Assembly: GCF_002288925.2 (NCBI RefSeq)
Contig: NW_022098031.1
Location: 12,855,484 to 12,919,483, forward strand
Direction of reading: 5' to 3'
From: Delphinapterus leucas
Taxonomy: Eukaryota; Chordata; Mammalia; Artiodactyla; Monodontidae
Length of the DNA stretch: 64,000 nt
This document shows positions 45,302 through 55,946 of the stretch, piece by piece. The notes beneath the pieces were generated by a model. The model was not told where the DNA came from. It did not search any database and was given only the letters and a program-made list of their open reading frames with translations. A program made the position numbers and the translations under genes. Each line of letters begins with the position of its first letter. Within the stretch, counting starts at the first letter, position 1.

Positions 45302-47684
45302 GAAAGTGGATGCAGCCTTGTCACCAAAACAACACAATGGCAGAGAGAGGAGTTCAAAACAATGAGATAAATAACAGAGCCACAAATAACTTGTGAGAAT
45401 TAAAAAATATTAAAATAAAGTTGAAAAGCAAGTTGCAGCAAATGCAATGTGGTGTCCAGAATAAGATTCTGGAACAGAAAAAGGACATTAATGGACAAAC
45501 TGGTGAAATCAAAATAAAGTGTATTTTTTAGTTAATAGTACTGTACCAATAGTAGTTTCTTAGTTTTGACAAATATACCATAGTTATATAAGATGCTAAT
45601 ATTAGGGAAAGCTGGGTGAAGGGTACACGGGAACTCTCTGTACTAACTTCCCAACTCTTCCATAAATCTAAAATTATTCCCAAATCAAAAGTAATTACCT
45701 CACAAGGGTAGAGGAAGGGGATACATTTATCAAAACCCATCCCACTTTGTAATTAAAATGTGTTTGTAAATTATACCCCAATAAAGTTGGTTAAATAAAT
45801 AAAAAAGAAGTTGTAAAAATATATATAATCAATACAATACCATTTATGTAAAACTTGGTTACCTTGTTTCTATATGAACAGACAAATTCAGGTCAGAAAT
45901 CACCTCTGAGGAGGGTGGGAAGGCCTGGGATGAGGGGAGGGCAAATGAGCCAGTTGCTTTGGGTACAAAACTTAAGAGGATACCAAGAAACTCAGCAATC
46001 AAGATAAATAAATTTAAAAAAATAAAAAACTCTCCAGAAAGTGGGCACAAAGGGAACATAACTCAACATAATAAAGGCCATATATGACAAACCCAAAGCT
46101 AACATCATACTCAACGGTGAAAAGCTGAAAGCATTCCCTCTAAGATCAGGAACAAGACAAGGATACCCACCCTCGCCACTTTTATTAAACATAGTTTTGG
46201 AAGTCCTAGCCACAGCATCAGAGAAGAAAAACAAATAAAAGCAATCCAAATTGAAAAGGAAAAAGTAAGACTGTTATTATTTGCAAATGACATGATAGTA
46301 TACATAGAAAATCCTAAAGATGCCACCAGAAAGCTACTAGAACTCATCGATGAATTCAGTAAAGCTGCAGGACACAAAATTAATATATGGAAATCTGTTA
46401 CATTTCTATACACTAACAGTAAACTATCAGAAAGAGAAATTAGGAAACAATTCCATTTATAACCACTTCAGAAAGAATAAAATACCTAGGACTAAAAAGG
46501 AGGCAGAATACCTGTACTCCAAAAACTGTAAGACACTGATGAGAGAAATTGAAGACGACACAAACAGATGGAAAAATATACCATGTTCTTGGATTGAATC
46601 AATATTGTGAAAATGACCATATTACCCAAGGCAATCTACAGAGTCAATGTAATCCCTATCAAATTACCAGCATTTGGTAATTTGACATTTGTGACATTTT
46701 TCACAGAACTGGAACAAAAAATTTTTTAATTCGTATAGAAACACAAAAACCCAAAATAGCCAAAACAAGTTTGAGAAAGAAGAATGGAGCTGAAGGAATC
46801 ATGCTCCCTGACTTCAGACTATACTACAAAGCTACAGTCATCAAAACAGTATGGTACTGGCACAAAAAAAGACACAGATCAATCCAATAGGATAGAAAGC
46901 CCAGAAATAAACCCATGCACTTATGGTCAATTAACCTATGACAACAGAGGCAAGAATATACAATGGAGAAAAGACAGTCTCTTCAATAAGTGGTGCTGGG
47001 AAAACTGGACAGCTACATGTAAAAGAACGGAATTAGAACATTCTCTAACACCATATACAAAAATAAACTCAAAACAGATTAAAGAGCTAAATGTAAGACC
47101 AGGTATTTTAAAACTCCTGGAGGAAAACATAGGCAGAACACTCTTTGACATAAATCACAGCAATATTTTTGGGGATCCATCTCCTAGAGCAATGGAAAAA
47201 AAAAGCAAAAATAAGGAAATGGGACCTCATTAAACTTAAAAGCTTTTGCACAGCAAAGGAAAGCATAGACAAAATGAAAAGACAACCTATGGACTGGGAA
47301 AAAATATTTGCAAACAATGCAACCGACAAGGGATTAATTTCCAAAATATACGAACAGCTCATACAGCTCAATATCAAAAAAACAAACAACCCAATCAAAA
47401 AATGAGCAGAAAACCTAAACAGACATTTCTCCAAAGACATATAGATGGCCAACAGGCGCATGAAAAGATGCTCAACATTACTAATTATTAGAGAAATGCA
47501 AATCAGAACTACAATGAGGTATCACCTCACACCAGTCAGAATGGCCACCATCAAAAAGTCTACAAACAATAAATGCTGGAGAGGGTGTGGAGAAAAGGGA
47601 ACCCTCCTACACTGTTGGTGGGAATGTAAATTGGTGCAGCCACTATGGAGAACAGTATGGAAGTTCCTCAAAAAACTAAAAATA

Positions 47685-47838
47685 GGGAATTCCCTGGCGG
47701 TTCAGTGGTTAGGACTTGCACGTTCACTGCTGAGGGTGTGGGTTCAATCCCTGGTCAGGGAACTGAGATCCCGTAAGCCACACAGCACGGACAAAAAATA
47801 AAGTTACTTGCATTTTTTAAAAATTAAAAAAAAAACCT
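47685..47838 (+). repeat. CHR-1-type SINE inside the L1
   Basis: Starts GGAATTCCCTGGCGGTTCAG. Flanked by AAAACTAAAAATAG (47671-47684 and 47839-47852). Confidence 0.93.
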
Positions 47839-48019
47839 AAAACTAAAAATAGAATTACCATATGATCCAGCAATCCCACTCCTGGGCATCTATCCAGAGA
47901 AAACTCTAATTTGAAAAGATACATGCACCCCAATGTTCACAGCAGCACTACTTACAATAGCCAAGACATGGTAGCAACCTAAATGTGAATCGACACATAA
48001 ATGGATAAAGAAGACGTGG

Positions 48020-48021
48020 TA

Positions 48022-48065
<44 letters not shown>

Positions 48066-48076
48066 CATATATATAA

Positions 48077-48113
<37 letters not shown>
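48020..48113. repeat. Self-complementary (GT)n-(AC)n microsatellite
   Basis: About 17-18 GT units (48025-48060) are separated by a short TATA-rich spacer from about 17 AC units (48079-48112). The two arms can pair as a long hairpin. Confidence 0.93.
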
Positions 48114-48116
<3 letters not shown>

Positions 48117-48148
48117 AATACTACTCAGCCATAAAAAAGAATGAAATA

Positions 48149-48270
48149 GGGAATTCCCTGGTGGTCCAGTGGTTAGGACTCGGTGCTTTCACTGCCGGGA
48201 CTGGGTTCAATCCTTAGTCAGGTAACTAAGATCCCACAAGCTGCACGATGCGGCCAAAAAAAAAAAAAGA
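48149..48270 (+). repeat. CHR-1-type SINE inside the L1
   Basis: Starts GGGAATTCCCTGGTGGTCCA. Flanked by AAAAAGAATGAAATA (48134-48148) and AAAAGGAATGAAATA (48271-48285). Confidence 0.93.
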
Positions 48271-49110
48271 AAAAGGAATGAAATAATGCCATTTGCAGCA
48301 ACATGGATGGACCTAGAAATTACCATACTAAGTGAAGTGAGTCAGAGAAAGACAAGTATATGATATCACTTATATGTGGAATCTAAAAAAACAATACAAA
48401 TGAACTTATTTACAAAACAGAAACAGTCTCACGGACATAGAAAACAAACTTATGGTTACCAAAGGGGGAAAGGGAGGGGTGGGGAGGGATAAATTAGGGA
48501 TTTTGAATTAACAGATACACTCTACTATATATAAAATAAACAACAAGGACCTTCTATATCGCACAGGGCACTACCGATATAGTCAATATCTTGTAATAAC
48601 CAATAATGGAAAAGAATCTGAAAATATATATATACATATTTACACGTATAACTGAATCACTTTTGTGTACACCTGAAACATTGTAAGTCAACTATATTTC
48701 AGTTTAAGAAAATAATTTAAAAGTTAAAATTTAGAGCAAAACAGATCCACAATGAACAAAATATCAAAATTTTAAATAAAGGCAAGATCAGTAAGAGTGC
48801 CATGCCAAGTGACACTGGAGACGGAAGCAAGAGGGAAATTCAGTTATTCTGGTCCTGACCGCTCTTTTCCTGGGAGACATGGGAAGGTCTTCAGGATGAG
48901 GCTTTAACTATGTCTTAGACCCAGAAAATAAAGACAGCTCTGAAGCAGACAGTGCAAAACACTAGTGTCTGTACAGTAGTTTCTGTACTTCTGCGTATTT
49001 TGTTTCCTAATTAAAAAAATAATAAAAGCAACAAAACTTAGGAAGAAAATAATGCAAGATACTCTATCTTGGCAAGCTATTTAAATTGCTTTATAAAAGT
49101 CCATTCTTAC

Positions 49111-49254
49111 CTGAAAAGTGTGAATAGTTCTTGCCCATGCATGTTTTATGTTACAATATTGCATTAGTTTCCCAAAATCCACAGTTACTTCGAAGCCAGC
49201 CATATTATTAATGGTCAAAAATCTTTTCTTTCCAAAAGTTATATCAGTTTTATC
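49111..49254 (-). CDS. HELB: HELB exon leading into motif V
   Basis: A phase-0 exon of 48 codons between acceptor GATGACAG and donor CAG|GTAAGAA. The product starts [20 protein letters not shown] and ends [14 protein letters not shown]. The last block, joined to GSEEK in the next exon, gives the superfamily 1B motif V pattern (A-x-T-x-H-x-x-QGSE), which contacts DNA and couples it to ATP hydrolysis. The middle portion corresponds to the small SH3-like insert region of RecD-type helicases (inferred from order). No frame defects. Confidence 0.95.
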
Positions 49255-50074
49255 CTGTCATCAAAACAAATAACTGTTTTGTATGTTTCCAAATATGTAC
49301 ACTGTAAAGGTCTGTTTTGGGGCTGAACATAAAATGCAAGCACCTTATAAATAAAATAGCATGTATAATTGTTAAGAATTTCAAAAAGCTTAAAATCTAT
49401 GCTTGAGCATCAACTGAATACAGACACACCCAAATATTTTAATAACCACAAATGGAAGTTTTTGGTCCTTGAAATTTAACCTTAATTTGACTCTTTGGAG
49501 AACAGTCAGTGTTGTCTTTCTTATTTTGAAGACTATACATTTCACTTCTTGCACTGACTATGTAAGTCTGCATGTATTTTTTGCAAAGAGTTTGCTTTTC
49601 CTCACAGATTTTAAAGAATAAACTTGTAAGTTTAAAAGCGTATTTATACAATGAGGACAAATTCAAGGTGATCACTTCTATAGTTCCTACATTTACACAG
49701 CAACCAAGCAAGTGATGCTTTGTAAAATATAATAAGTGTGTCGCTTGTCCCTTGTTTTTGTTACTCAAGCACTTCAAACTTATTAAAAATGTTTCTTCAC
49801 AAAGTCTTCCAGAACATGTAAGAGAAAGGAACACTTCCCAACTCACTTTATGAGGCCAGCATTAGTCAGACACCAAAACCGGACAAGATTATCACTAGAA
49901 AACTACAAACCAAGATCCCTCATGGACACAGATGCAAAAATCCTTAACAAAAAATTATAGAAGAAGAATGCCAGCTCTGATATGATTAAATTCTGAATCA
50001 ATCCTCGGGCAAAAAAAGAAAACTAAATCTATCCCTCATAGGTAAAAAGGTACTATTTTTCTGTTATCATTTAC
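49255..50074 (-). other. HELB: HELB intron with an L1 scrap
   Basis: The 0.8-kb intron contains a + strand L1 ORF2 fragment at about 49820-49960 (GGAACACTTCCCAACTCACT, then GCAAAAATCCTTAACAAAAA). An open frame at 49439-49846 on the - strand overlaps this area and has no recognisable domain. Confidence 0.8.
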
Positions 50075-50303
50075 CTCTGTTATGAAAAATACTTCTCCAT
50101 TGCAGAGTCGAATACCACTTTCAAAGTCATGCTTATTTTTAGCAAAACCATGAGGAGTACCATTAAAGTCTTCGCCACCGGCCTTTAGTTCATTATTTTG
50201 TTGGCTGTTGAAGGTATTTTCAGGGAGTAAGTCTGAGAGATACGCGTTCCTGGTACAACAAATTTTATCACCAACTCCAAATTCAAGTCTATTCTGATGG
50301 TTT
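50075..50303 (-). CDS. HELB: HELB exon: conserved GDKICCTRN segment
   Basis: A 229-base exon, entering with two bases carried from the previous exon and leaving in phase 0 at GAG|GTAA. After the junction lysine it encodes [20 protein letters not shown] and then [11 protein letters not shown], a variable acidic stretch, and ends [12 protein letters not shown]. The GDKICCTRN and LCNGEVFFI blocks are the paired conserved elements of HELB and RecD-like helicases that precede motif V. The 40-odd residues between them are low-complexity and variable between species. No stop or frameshift. Confidence 0.95.
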
Positions 50304-51452
50304 CTGGGTTAGAAAATAATAATACAGCATCAGAGTTGGGAAAACCTCAATTTCATTTTCTTTAAGCATTGACTCTTACTCAGATCTGATCCAGTTCTCA
50401 AAATTATTTCCACAGTCTCTTTACGTCACTTTTGTTCTCCAAAGGTCAACAAGAAATCAGGCTCCCTCAGTTGTGGTCTATCTACACTTTCTGCAGCACC
50501 TCAAACTCAGTGACATTTCCCAGTGGAATTTTTTCAAAGTTAGAAATCTTGGCGTAAAGGCTGATGTCTCTTTGCCTTTATATTACAAAAGTTACCAAAA
50601 ATCTTATTGACTCTACCTTTTAAATTCATCCTCTCCTCTCCAATCTCTCTAATCACTACCCCAATTCAAGTCTTACAGCACTTACACATATTGCTATTGT
50701 AATAATTATATTATCAGAATAATAGCAGCAAATCAAATAAGTGCTGGTGATAATACCAGTTACCGTGGTAAGTGCTTTAGGTATATTATTTCATTACATC
50801 CTCACTACAACTTTATGAGGGAAATTCTGGGTAAGTGTCCTCTTTTACATACATAGAAAGGTGAAATTACCTGCCCAAGATCACAGTTACTGTGACCCAG
50901 ACTGGATGGCCCCAAACTTATGCTTTTCAACCCTTTGTTGGGCTACCTATCGTGGGTTTTTTTTGTCTTTCCTCAATAAACAGGGAGCTCCTCTTGTAAT
51001 TTACACTTCTCTGGGTTCTCTGCACTTAATAAAGAGTAGGTATTGATAAATGCCAGAGAAGTGAGTTAGTCTGTCCTACGTGTGAATAGAGTGGCTTTTC
51101 TATGCTCCTATTTCCCTGATAAAAGTCCACCTAAGGTACTCTCTGTAGGCACCCGATTGATTGCTAAGGTTCTTGTACACATTCCACACACATTCTAATT
51201 TGAAAAATTGCCCTGAATTCTCCACACTCATCTTGGAGAAGCTAGAGGTAAGAAACCACAGGGACAATTTTATTCTTTATTTTTCTTATTACCCTGATTA
51301 CCAAATAGTCAATTCCTAAGGATATATATTATATGTAATTGAAGATACCATTTGACTTCACAAAGGAGAAAAAAGATTTTAAAACATGCGGCTACAGTGA
51401 TAAATGTCAAAACAAACAAAAGTATGGCGAATCCAGGAAGCACTGTCCTTAC
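50304..51452 (-). other. HELB: HELB intron with a MIR-like stretch
   Basis: A MIR-type sequence lies at about 50745-50890 (TACATCCTCACTACAACTTT, then GAAATTACCTGCCCAAGATC). Otherwise nothing recognised. Confidence 0.75.
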
Positions 51453-51512
51453 TTGATTAGACGGCCCGTGTAGTGCTTGCAACAGCAGGTGTTGATCACG
51501 TCGCAGTCCTGC
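51453..51512 (-). CDS. HELB: HELB short exon
   Basis: A 60-base exon between GTGTTCCAG and AA|GTAAGG, splitting codons at both ends (phase 2 in, phase 2 out). It supplies [19 protein letters not shown], continuing TSQFIAFRR from the previous exon. The unusual CCCKHY run is a known feature of vertebrate HELB in this position. It was recognised only by joining neighbours, being far too short for an open-frame search. Confidence 0.93.
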
Positions 51513-51619
51513 CTGGAACACAGAAAAATACAGGGGTCACCTTAATGGAACCTCTTTTGTGTGGATTTCTGTTACCAACAATTATGAGATACTGGATTTT
51601 GTCAAAAGTTTCCAGGACT

Positions 51620-51964
51620 GGGACTTCCCTGGTGGTCCAGTGGTAAAGAATCTGCCTTGCAATGCAGGGGACATAGGTTCAAACCCTGGTAGGGGAACTA
51701 AGATCCCACATGCCACGGGGCAACTAAGCCCACGTGCCACAACTACTGAGCTCACTCACCTCAACTAGAGCCCGCGTACCATAAACTACAGAGCCCACGC
51801 GCTCCGGAGCCTGCGCACCACAACTAGAGAGAGGAAACCCCCACGCCACAACTAGAGAGAAGCCCGCGCACCACAACGAAGAGCCCGCACGCCGCAACTA
51901 AGACCCGACACAGCCAAAAATAAAATAAAAATAAATAAATAAATAATAAATCTTTTTTTAAAAA
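51620..51964 (+). repeat. Long tRNA-derived SINE with target duplication
   Basis: Starts GGGACTTCCCTGGTGGTCCA and contains several CCACAACTA units. Flanked by AAAAGTTTCCAGGACT (51604-51619) and AAAAGTTTCTAGGACT (51965-51980). Begins about 110 bases upstream (- strand sense) of a HELB exon. Confidence 0.95.
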
Positions 51965-52084
51965 AAAAGTTTCTAGGACTTTCTCCAGGAAAAGTATTTT
52001 GTAATTTTGATCTTAACCCTTTCTTCCACTCAGATTTCCTATGAGTTACCAAATATATTATTTGATAGAAAGAGCACCTCTTTA

Positions 52085-52200
52085 GGGAATTCCCTGGCAG
52101 TCCAGTTGTTAGGACTCAGCATTCTCACTGCCAAGGGCCTGGGTTCGATCCCTAGTCAGGGAACTAAGATCCCACAAGCTGCAAGGTGTGGCCAATAAAA
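52085..52200 (+). repeat. CHR-1-type SINE with target duplication
   Basis: Starts GGGAATTCCCTGGCAGTCCA. Flanked by AGAAAGAGCACCTCTTTA (52067-52084) and AGAAAGAGCCCTCTTTA (52201-52217). Confidence 0.95.
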
Positions 52201-52377
52201 AGAAAGAGCCCTCTTTAGAAACTGCCTTCTGCTGGACGTACCCAAGAAATACCTCAAAATAAGAGAGAGAATTCACAGTGATGAACTACCAGTCTCCCAT
52301 TCCAACAGCACCTAGATTCATAAGGTATGAGATTTAAAATCTTCATTAAAAACACCAAAATTTTGTAAATGCTTTAC

Positions 52378-52459
52378 CTTCTAAATGCAATAAATTGTGA
52401 TGTTTTTGCATCTTCTAGGTCCTTTTCTTTGAGTAAAGTGCTAACTGCAGAATATAAAT
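52378..52459 (-). CDS. HELB: HELB exon with conserved TSQFIAFRR
   Basis: An 82-base exon between GAATTGTCAG and AG|GTAAAG. It enters with one base carried over (completing a tyrosine) and leaves with two. The product is [20 protein letters not shown] then QFIAFRR. QFIAFRR followed by QDCDVIN matches the helicase motif IV-type block of HELB, where the peptide leads from domain 1A into 2A. Intact. Confidence 0.93.
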
Positions 52460-55400
52460 CTGACAATTCAAGAGAAAAAAGTTAACACAGCAAAGCACTA
52501 AATTATAACATTGTTTCAATGGAGAAACTACTTCAGAATTCCTGCTAAGGGGTCCAGGAAAACATCTCACCAAATGGGATACAAGTTCACCATGGGAGCA
52601 TCAACCTCATTTGTTTCATCAGCCAGGGGCGAGAGAAAAGAGAATGAAGGTGACGGTTCCAGACACTCTATCCTCAATCACTAGCCAGGACAGCTCCTAA
52701 TTTGTAATATCACCACTGCATATTTACTGATGGTTTGTGAATGCTGAATTTAAAGTATGAGCAAGAGGACAAAATATGTAACATAACTACTAACGTAAGA
52801 CTTCTTTCTGTCTTAAGTTCTGGTGGTACTAGTGGTCATGAGTTATAATTTGAGAATCTATATGCTTTGCGTATGTGATTTCATCTTTAATCTTCACAAT
52901 ACTCACATGATGTATGTATTATTATATACAGGGCCGACATTTAGCTTTTACATACCAGTATAACATATGGAGATATTTCTGTTTTAACTAGAAAATAGCT
53001 ACTCCCCAAACACCACAGTGCCCTCCCTCCCACCCCAGCCATGTCCTTCCTTCCTCCAGAGCCCCCAGATGTCCCCAGGATTCAGCAACTAAAAGGTTAA
53101 CCCTGACACAGGAAGGGCATCCATCCAAGGGTAGAGTGACCAGACCCTACCAGCTATTAAGTAGTTTAATTAGCACCACTGATTACATCCTTGTTACAAC
53201 CTGAAACTGAGGCTCTTGGAAGTAAAAGAAATTTTCCAGTGGGGTAGTGTGACCAGCCTCCCTCTTTTAGAGCTCAGATCGTTGACAGTGATAATGTCCA
53301 CTTACAGCTTGTCCTTCACAGAGCACTGAGAAGCAGGCTTCCTCTAACCTCTCTCAGCAATGTTACAAATTGGGGAACATTTCTCAGGAGAGGCAGAAGA
53401 AATAAAAATTGGGGTAAAAACATTCCAGGCTTTTGGGTCCCTCGTAGCAGATAAATCACAAGGGAATGAAAAAGCCCTGATCCCTGCTCTAGGAAGACTG
53501 AATCAGTTGCTCGCTGAGCCCTTCATTTTTCAGATGAAGGAAGGATTATCATTAAAAAATGTCCAAGACTCAGCTCACCACCAGCCAAGCCCCGCTTGCC
53601 AAAGGTCTCACAAAACACTGGTTTCTTTCACACGTACAGGATCACGCTGTTCTGCTCCTTGCTTTGTTCACTCTCTCTACATCTCCCAGATCAATACGTA
53701 CGCTGTACTTCATTGTTTCTAAGATACGCATTTTCTTCTCATATTTTAACATCTCTGGAATTCTAGCCCAGCTATGAAGCCTGTCTTAGGCCTCTGTACC
53801 TTTCAATAATGGGAATAACTGAGTAATTTATTAAGAAATACTTATTACTTAAGTATTAAAGAATAACACTTAATTATTAACGAAAAAATACTATATGCCT
53901 CTCTAAGGAGTAATTTATTCAATTATCTTAAAGAAGAGGCTCATTTTCCAGCTGAAGTTTGCAATTAAGTTAGAAAACAGCTCCAGCTAAGCTCCACTAC
54001 CATTCTGAAACAACTTTTTTTTTAAGTACATTCTCATTAATGTAAAGAATGGGTACCAGAAATAAAACTAAACATATTTTAGGTAGATCTAAATGGAGTG
54101 GCAAAGAAAGCCAGCTTCTTAACCATCTTAGTCTCATTCTCTTCACCTGTACTAATACCTACTATGAACTAAGTAAGCTGTGGAGAGAATAAACATTATC
54201 TATAAATTACTCACAACATGTGTAATAAAAAACAAGTCAGGGCTTCCCTGGTGGCGCAGTGGTTGAGAGTCCGCCTGCCAATGCAGGCGACGCGGGTTCG
54301 TGCCCCGGTCCGGGAAGATCCCACATGCCGCGGAGCGGCTGGGCCCATGAGCCACGGCCGCTGAGCCTGCGCGTCCGGAGCCTGTGCTCCGCAACGGGAG
54401 AGGCCACAACAGTGAGAGGCCCGCGTACCGCAGAAAAAATAAATAAATAAACAAGTCAAAAAACAATACACAGCTTATAAACCAAATTATGTAAAACTAA
54501 TATATGTCTGTGTATGGATATAATACGGTTTAAAAAGAGAAACTCCAAGCTCTTCCTATAGACGTGACCTTTATGGGGTTGATTCAGGGGAAGAGGACAG
54601 GGGGTGATTAAAGGAAATAATTTTTACTTCAAACACTTCTGTATCACTTGACTTTTGTTAAGGAATATAAACGATTTCTATAATAATAAAAAAAAAAAGC
54701 CAAAAAGGCATTTACAGAATCCTATTATTACATGAGCTCATTTAAAAAAAGAATAATGTAACATGTGAATGAACACTAACCCATAGGAACTGAGATGGGG
54801 ACACACAAAGGAGGACAGGCTTACAGATAAAGCTGAATGTCAATTTCACATGCAGAGTGAAAGCTGCTAAGGAGGAAGGGTATACCTTGAAGAACTGTGG
54901 CAACTACAATAAATCCTCAATAAAAATCATTTAAATTTTCACTAATTCAATTCTGAGTAAACCACTATACAATTTAAAAAAGCTTGCTAAGTTTATAATA
55001 TAAAGATCAAATTGTTTAAATAAATAAATAAATTCAATTTAAATAAATTCATTTGGAGCAGATAATTTAATACCTATTATTCACAAAAAACTAACATTAA
55101 TATAGTTCCTCAAAACCTATGAACGCCCTCAACCTTCACAACTGTCCCCCACGCACTGTCACTATGACTCCCATTTTACAAATAGTAGAGTGATAAGGCA
55201 TGGGTCGTACACATAAGGCAGAAGATTCCCTATCCCGTGCACTTCCTCAGCCCTGCCACGCTGTCATCCTAACACCCACAATTAGAAGTGATGTTTGTCC
55301 ACTTTACTAGAAACAGAACTGTTAGGAACTCAGCTTGGCAAGAGTTTGACAGCCTTTACTTTTGTTTCGCAAATGTACTCAAAACAACAAATGTAGTCTT

Positions 55401-55791
55401 TACTTTTCCAGCAAATGTACTTTTCCAGCAAATACTGTACCTTTACAGTATTTGCTGTAAAAGAAAAGCTTCATTCGTTAAGACATGCTTTCTCCTGAAT
55501 GAACCTGGATTACTTAGGGCTTCGCTTTATTTTAAACTAATTATCTACATCCACTTATTCACTCAACAAATATTTACTAAGCCCTTAGTATGCATGTGTC
55601 AAGGGCTTACTTCTTTACAAAATGCTAAAGTCATCTGCTTTTGATGATTAATAAATTATTTATTTTCAGTGCCTAACGTTTTGCTAGCAATATTTATCTT
55701 TACCATCAAATAAAATTATAACTAGTCATTTAATAACTATATTACAAAACTGAAATATTTAACCCTATATAACATAAAAGTTTATACTTAC
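52460..55791 (-). other. HELB: HELB intron, 3.3 kb
   Basis: Contains one CHR-2 SINE (54240-54448). The open frame at 53360-53722 (+) has no recognised domain. The rest is A+T-rich and unassigned. Confidence 0.75.
54240..54448 (+). repeat. CHR-2-type SINE with target duplication
   Basis: Starts GGGCTTCCCTGGTGGCGCAG. Right flank AAACAAGTCA at 54449-54458 matches AAACAAGTCA ending at 54239. Very close to consensus and so young. Confidence 0.95.
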
Positions 55792-55946
55792 AAGAGTGAT
55801 GATTACTTTTTGAGAACTGAGAACTGGTATCTTCTCCTGGGAGTCTAACAAAAATAAATGATTTATCTTGTATTGAGACAGGGAATGTTGGATCATCAGA
55901 GATATTCAGCTCTGCATCAAATGTTGGAAACTGGCGTCTCGAGATT
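55792..55946 (-). CDS. HELB: HELB exon between helicase motifs
   Basis: A 155-base exon between CTTTATTTAAG and T|GTAAGT. It completes an arginine begun in the previous exon (NATR), then encodes [40 protein letters not shown] and [11 protein letters not shown]. The first half continues the TNHR (motif IV-type) helix. The acidic and Ser-rich second half is typical of the vertebrate HELB linker. Phase is continuous on both sides. Confidence 0.95.

Larger units (their letters stand above)
46020..48718 (+). mobile_element. 5'-truncated L1, antisense in a HELB intron
   Basis: Begins inside ORF2 (AAAAACTCTCCAGAAAGTGG). It covers a reverse-transcriptase part, a connection segment (46784-47233 frame), the C-terminal [19 protein letters not shown] block (about 47570-47630) and a 3'UTR. 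Two CHR-1 SINEs are nested near the 3' end. Stops are frequent, so it is dead. Similar AATAAATTTAAAA / AATAATTTAAAAG flanks may be the target duplication. Confidence 0.9.
40911..49110 (-). other. HELB: HELB intron, 8.2 kb, repeat-rich
   Basis: Holds L2 copies (42280-42740, 43225-43715), a hAT-like element (43010-43205), an old L1 stretch (43740-44150), two long SINEs, and a truncated L1 with two SINEs (46020-48718). The stretch 40911-42280 shows no recognisable feature. The stretch 45310-46020 is A+T-rich with a possible L1 3' end at about 45740-45800. Confidence 0.8.
51513..52377 (-). other. HELB: HELB intron filled by two SINEs
   Basis: More than half of this 0.87-kb intron is SINE (51620-51964 and 52085-52200). 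The rest shows nothing. Confidence 0.85.

Noticed and set aside
53360..53722. A 120-residue + strand open frame in a HELB intron
   Set aside because: No domain, antisense to HELB, no splice context. Probably chance.
54240..54320. tRNA-like A and B boxes
   Set aside because: They are the tRNA-derived heads of CHR SINEs. No clover-leaf with intact acceptor stem is present, and each is followed by a SINE body and poly(A).
54200..54471. Open frames reading GLSLLWPLPLRSTGSGRAGS and similar
   Set aside because: The same peptide recurs at 8309, 28153, 32150, 39758 and 58878. It is the antisense translation of CHR-2 SINEs, not a protein family.
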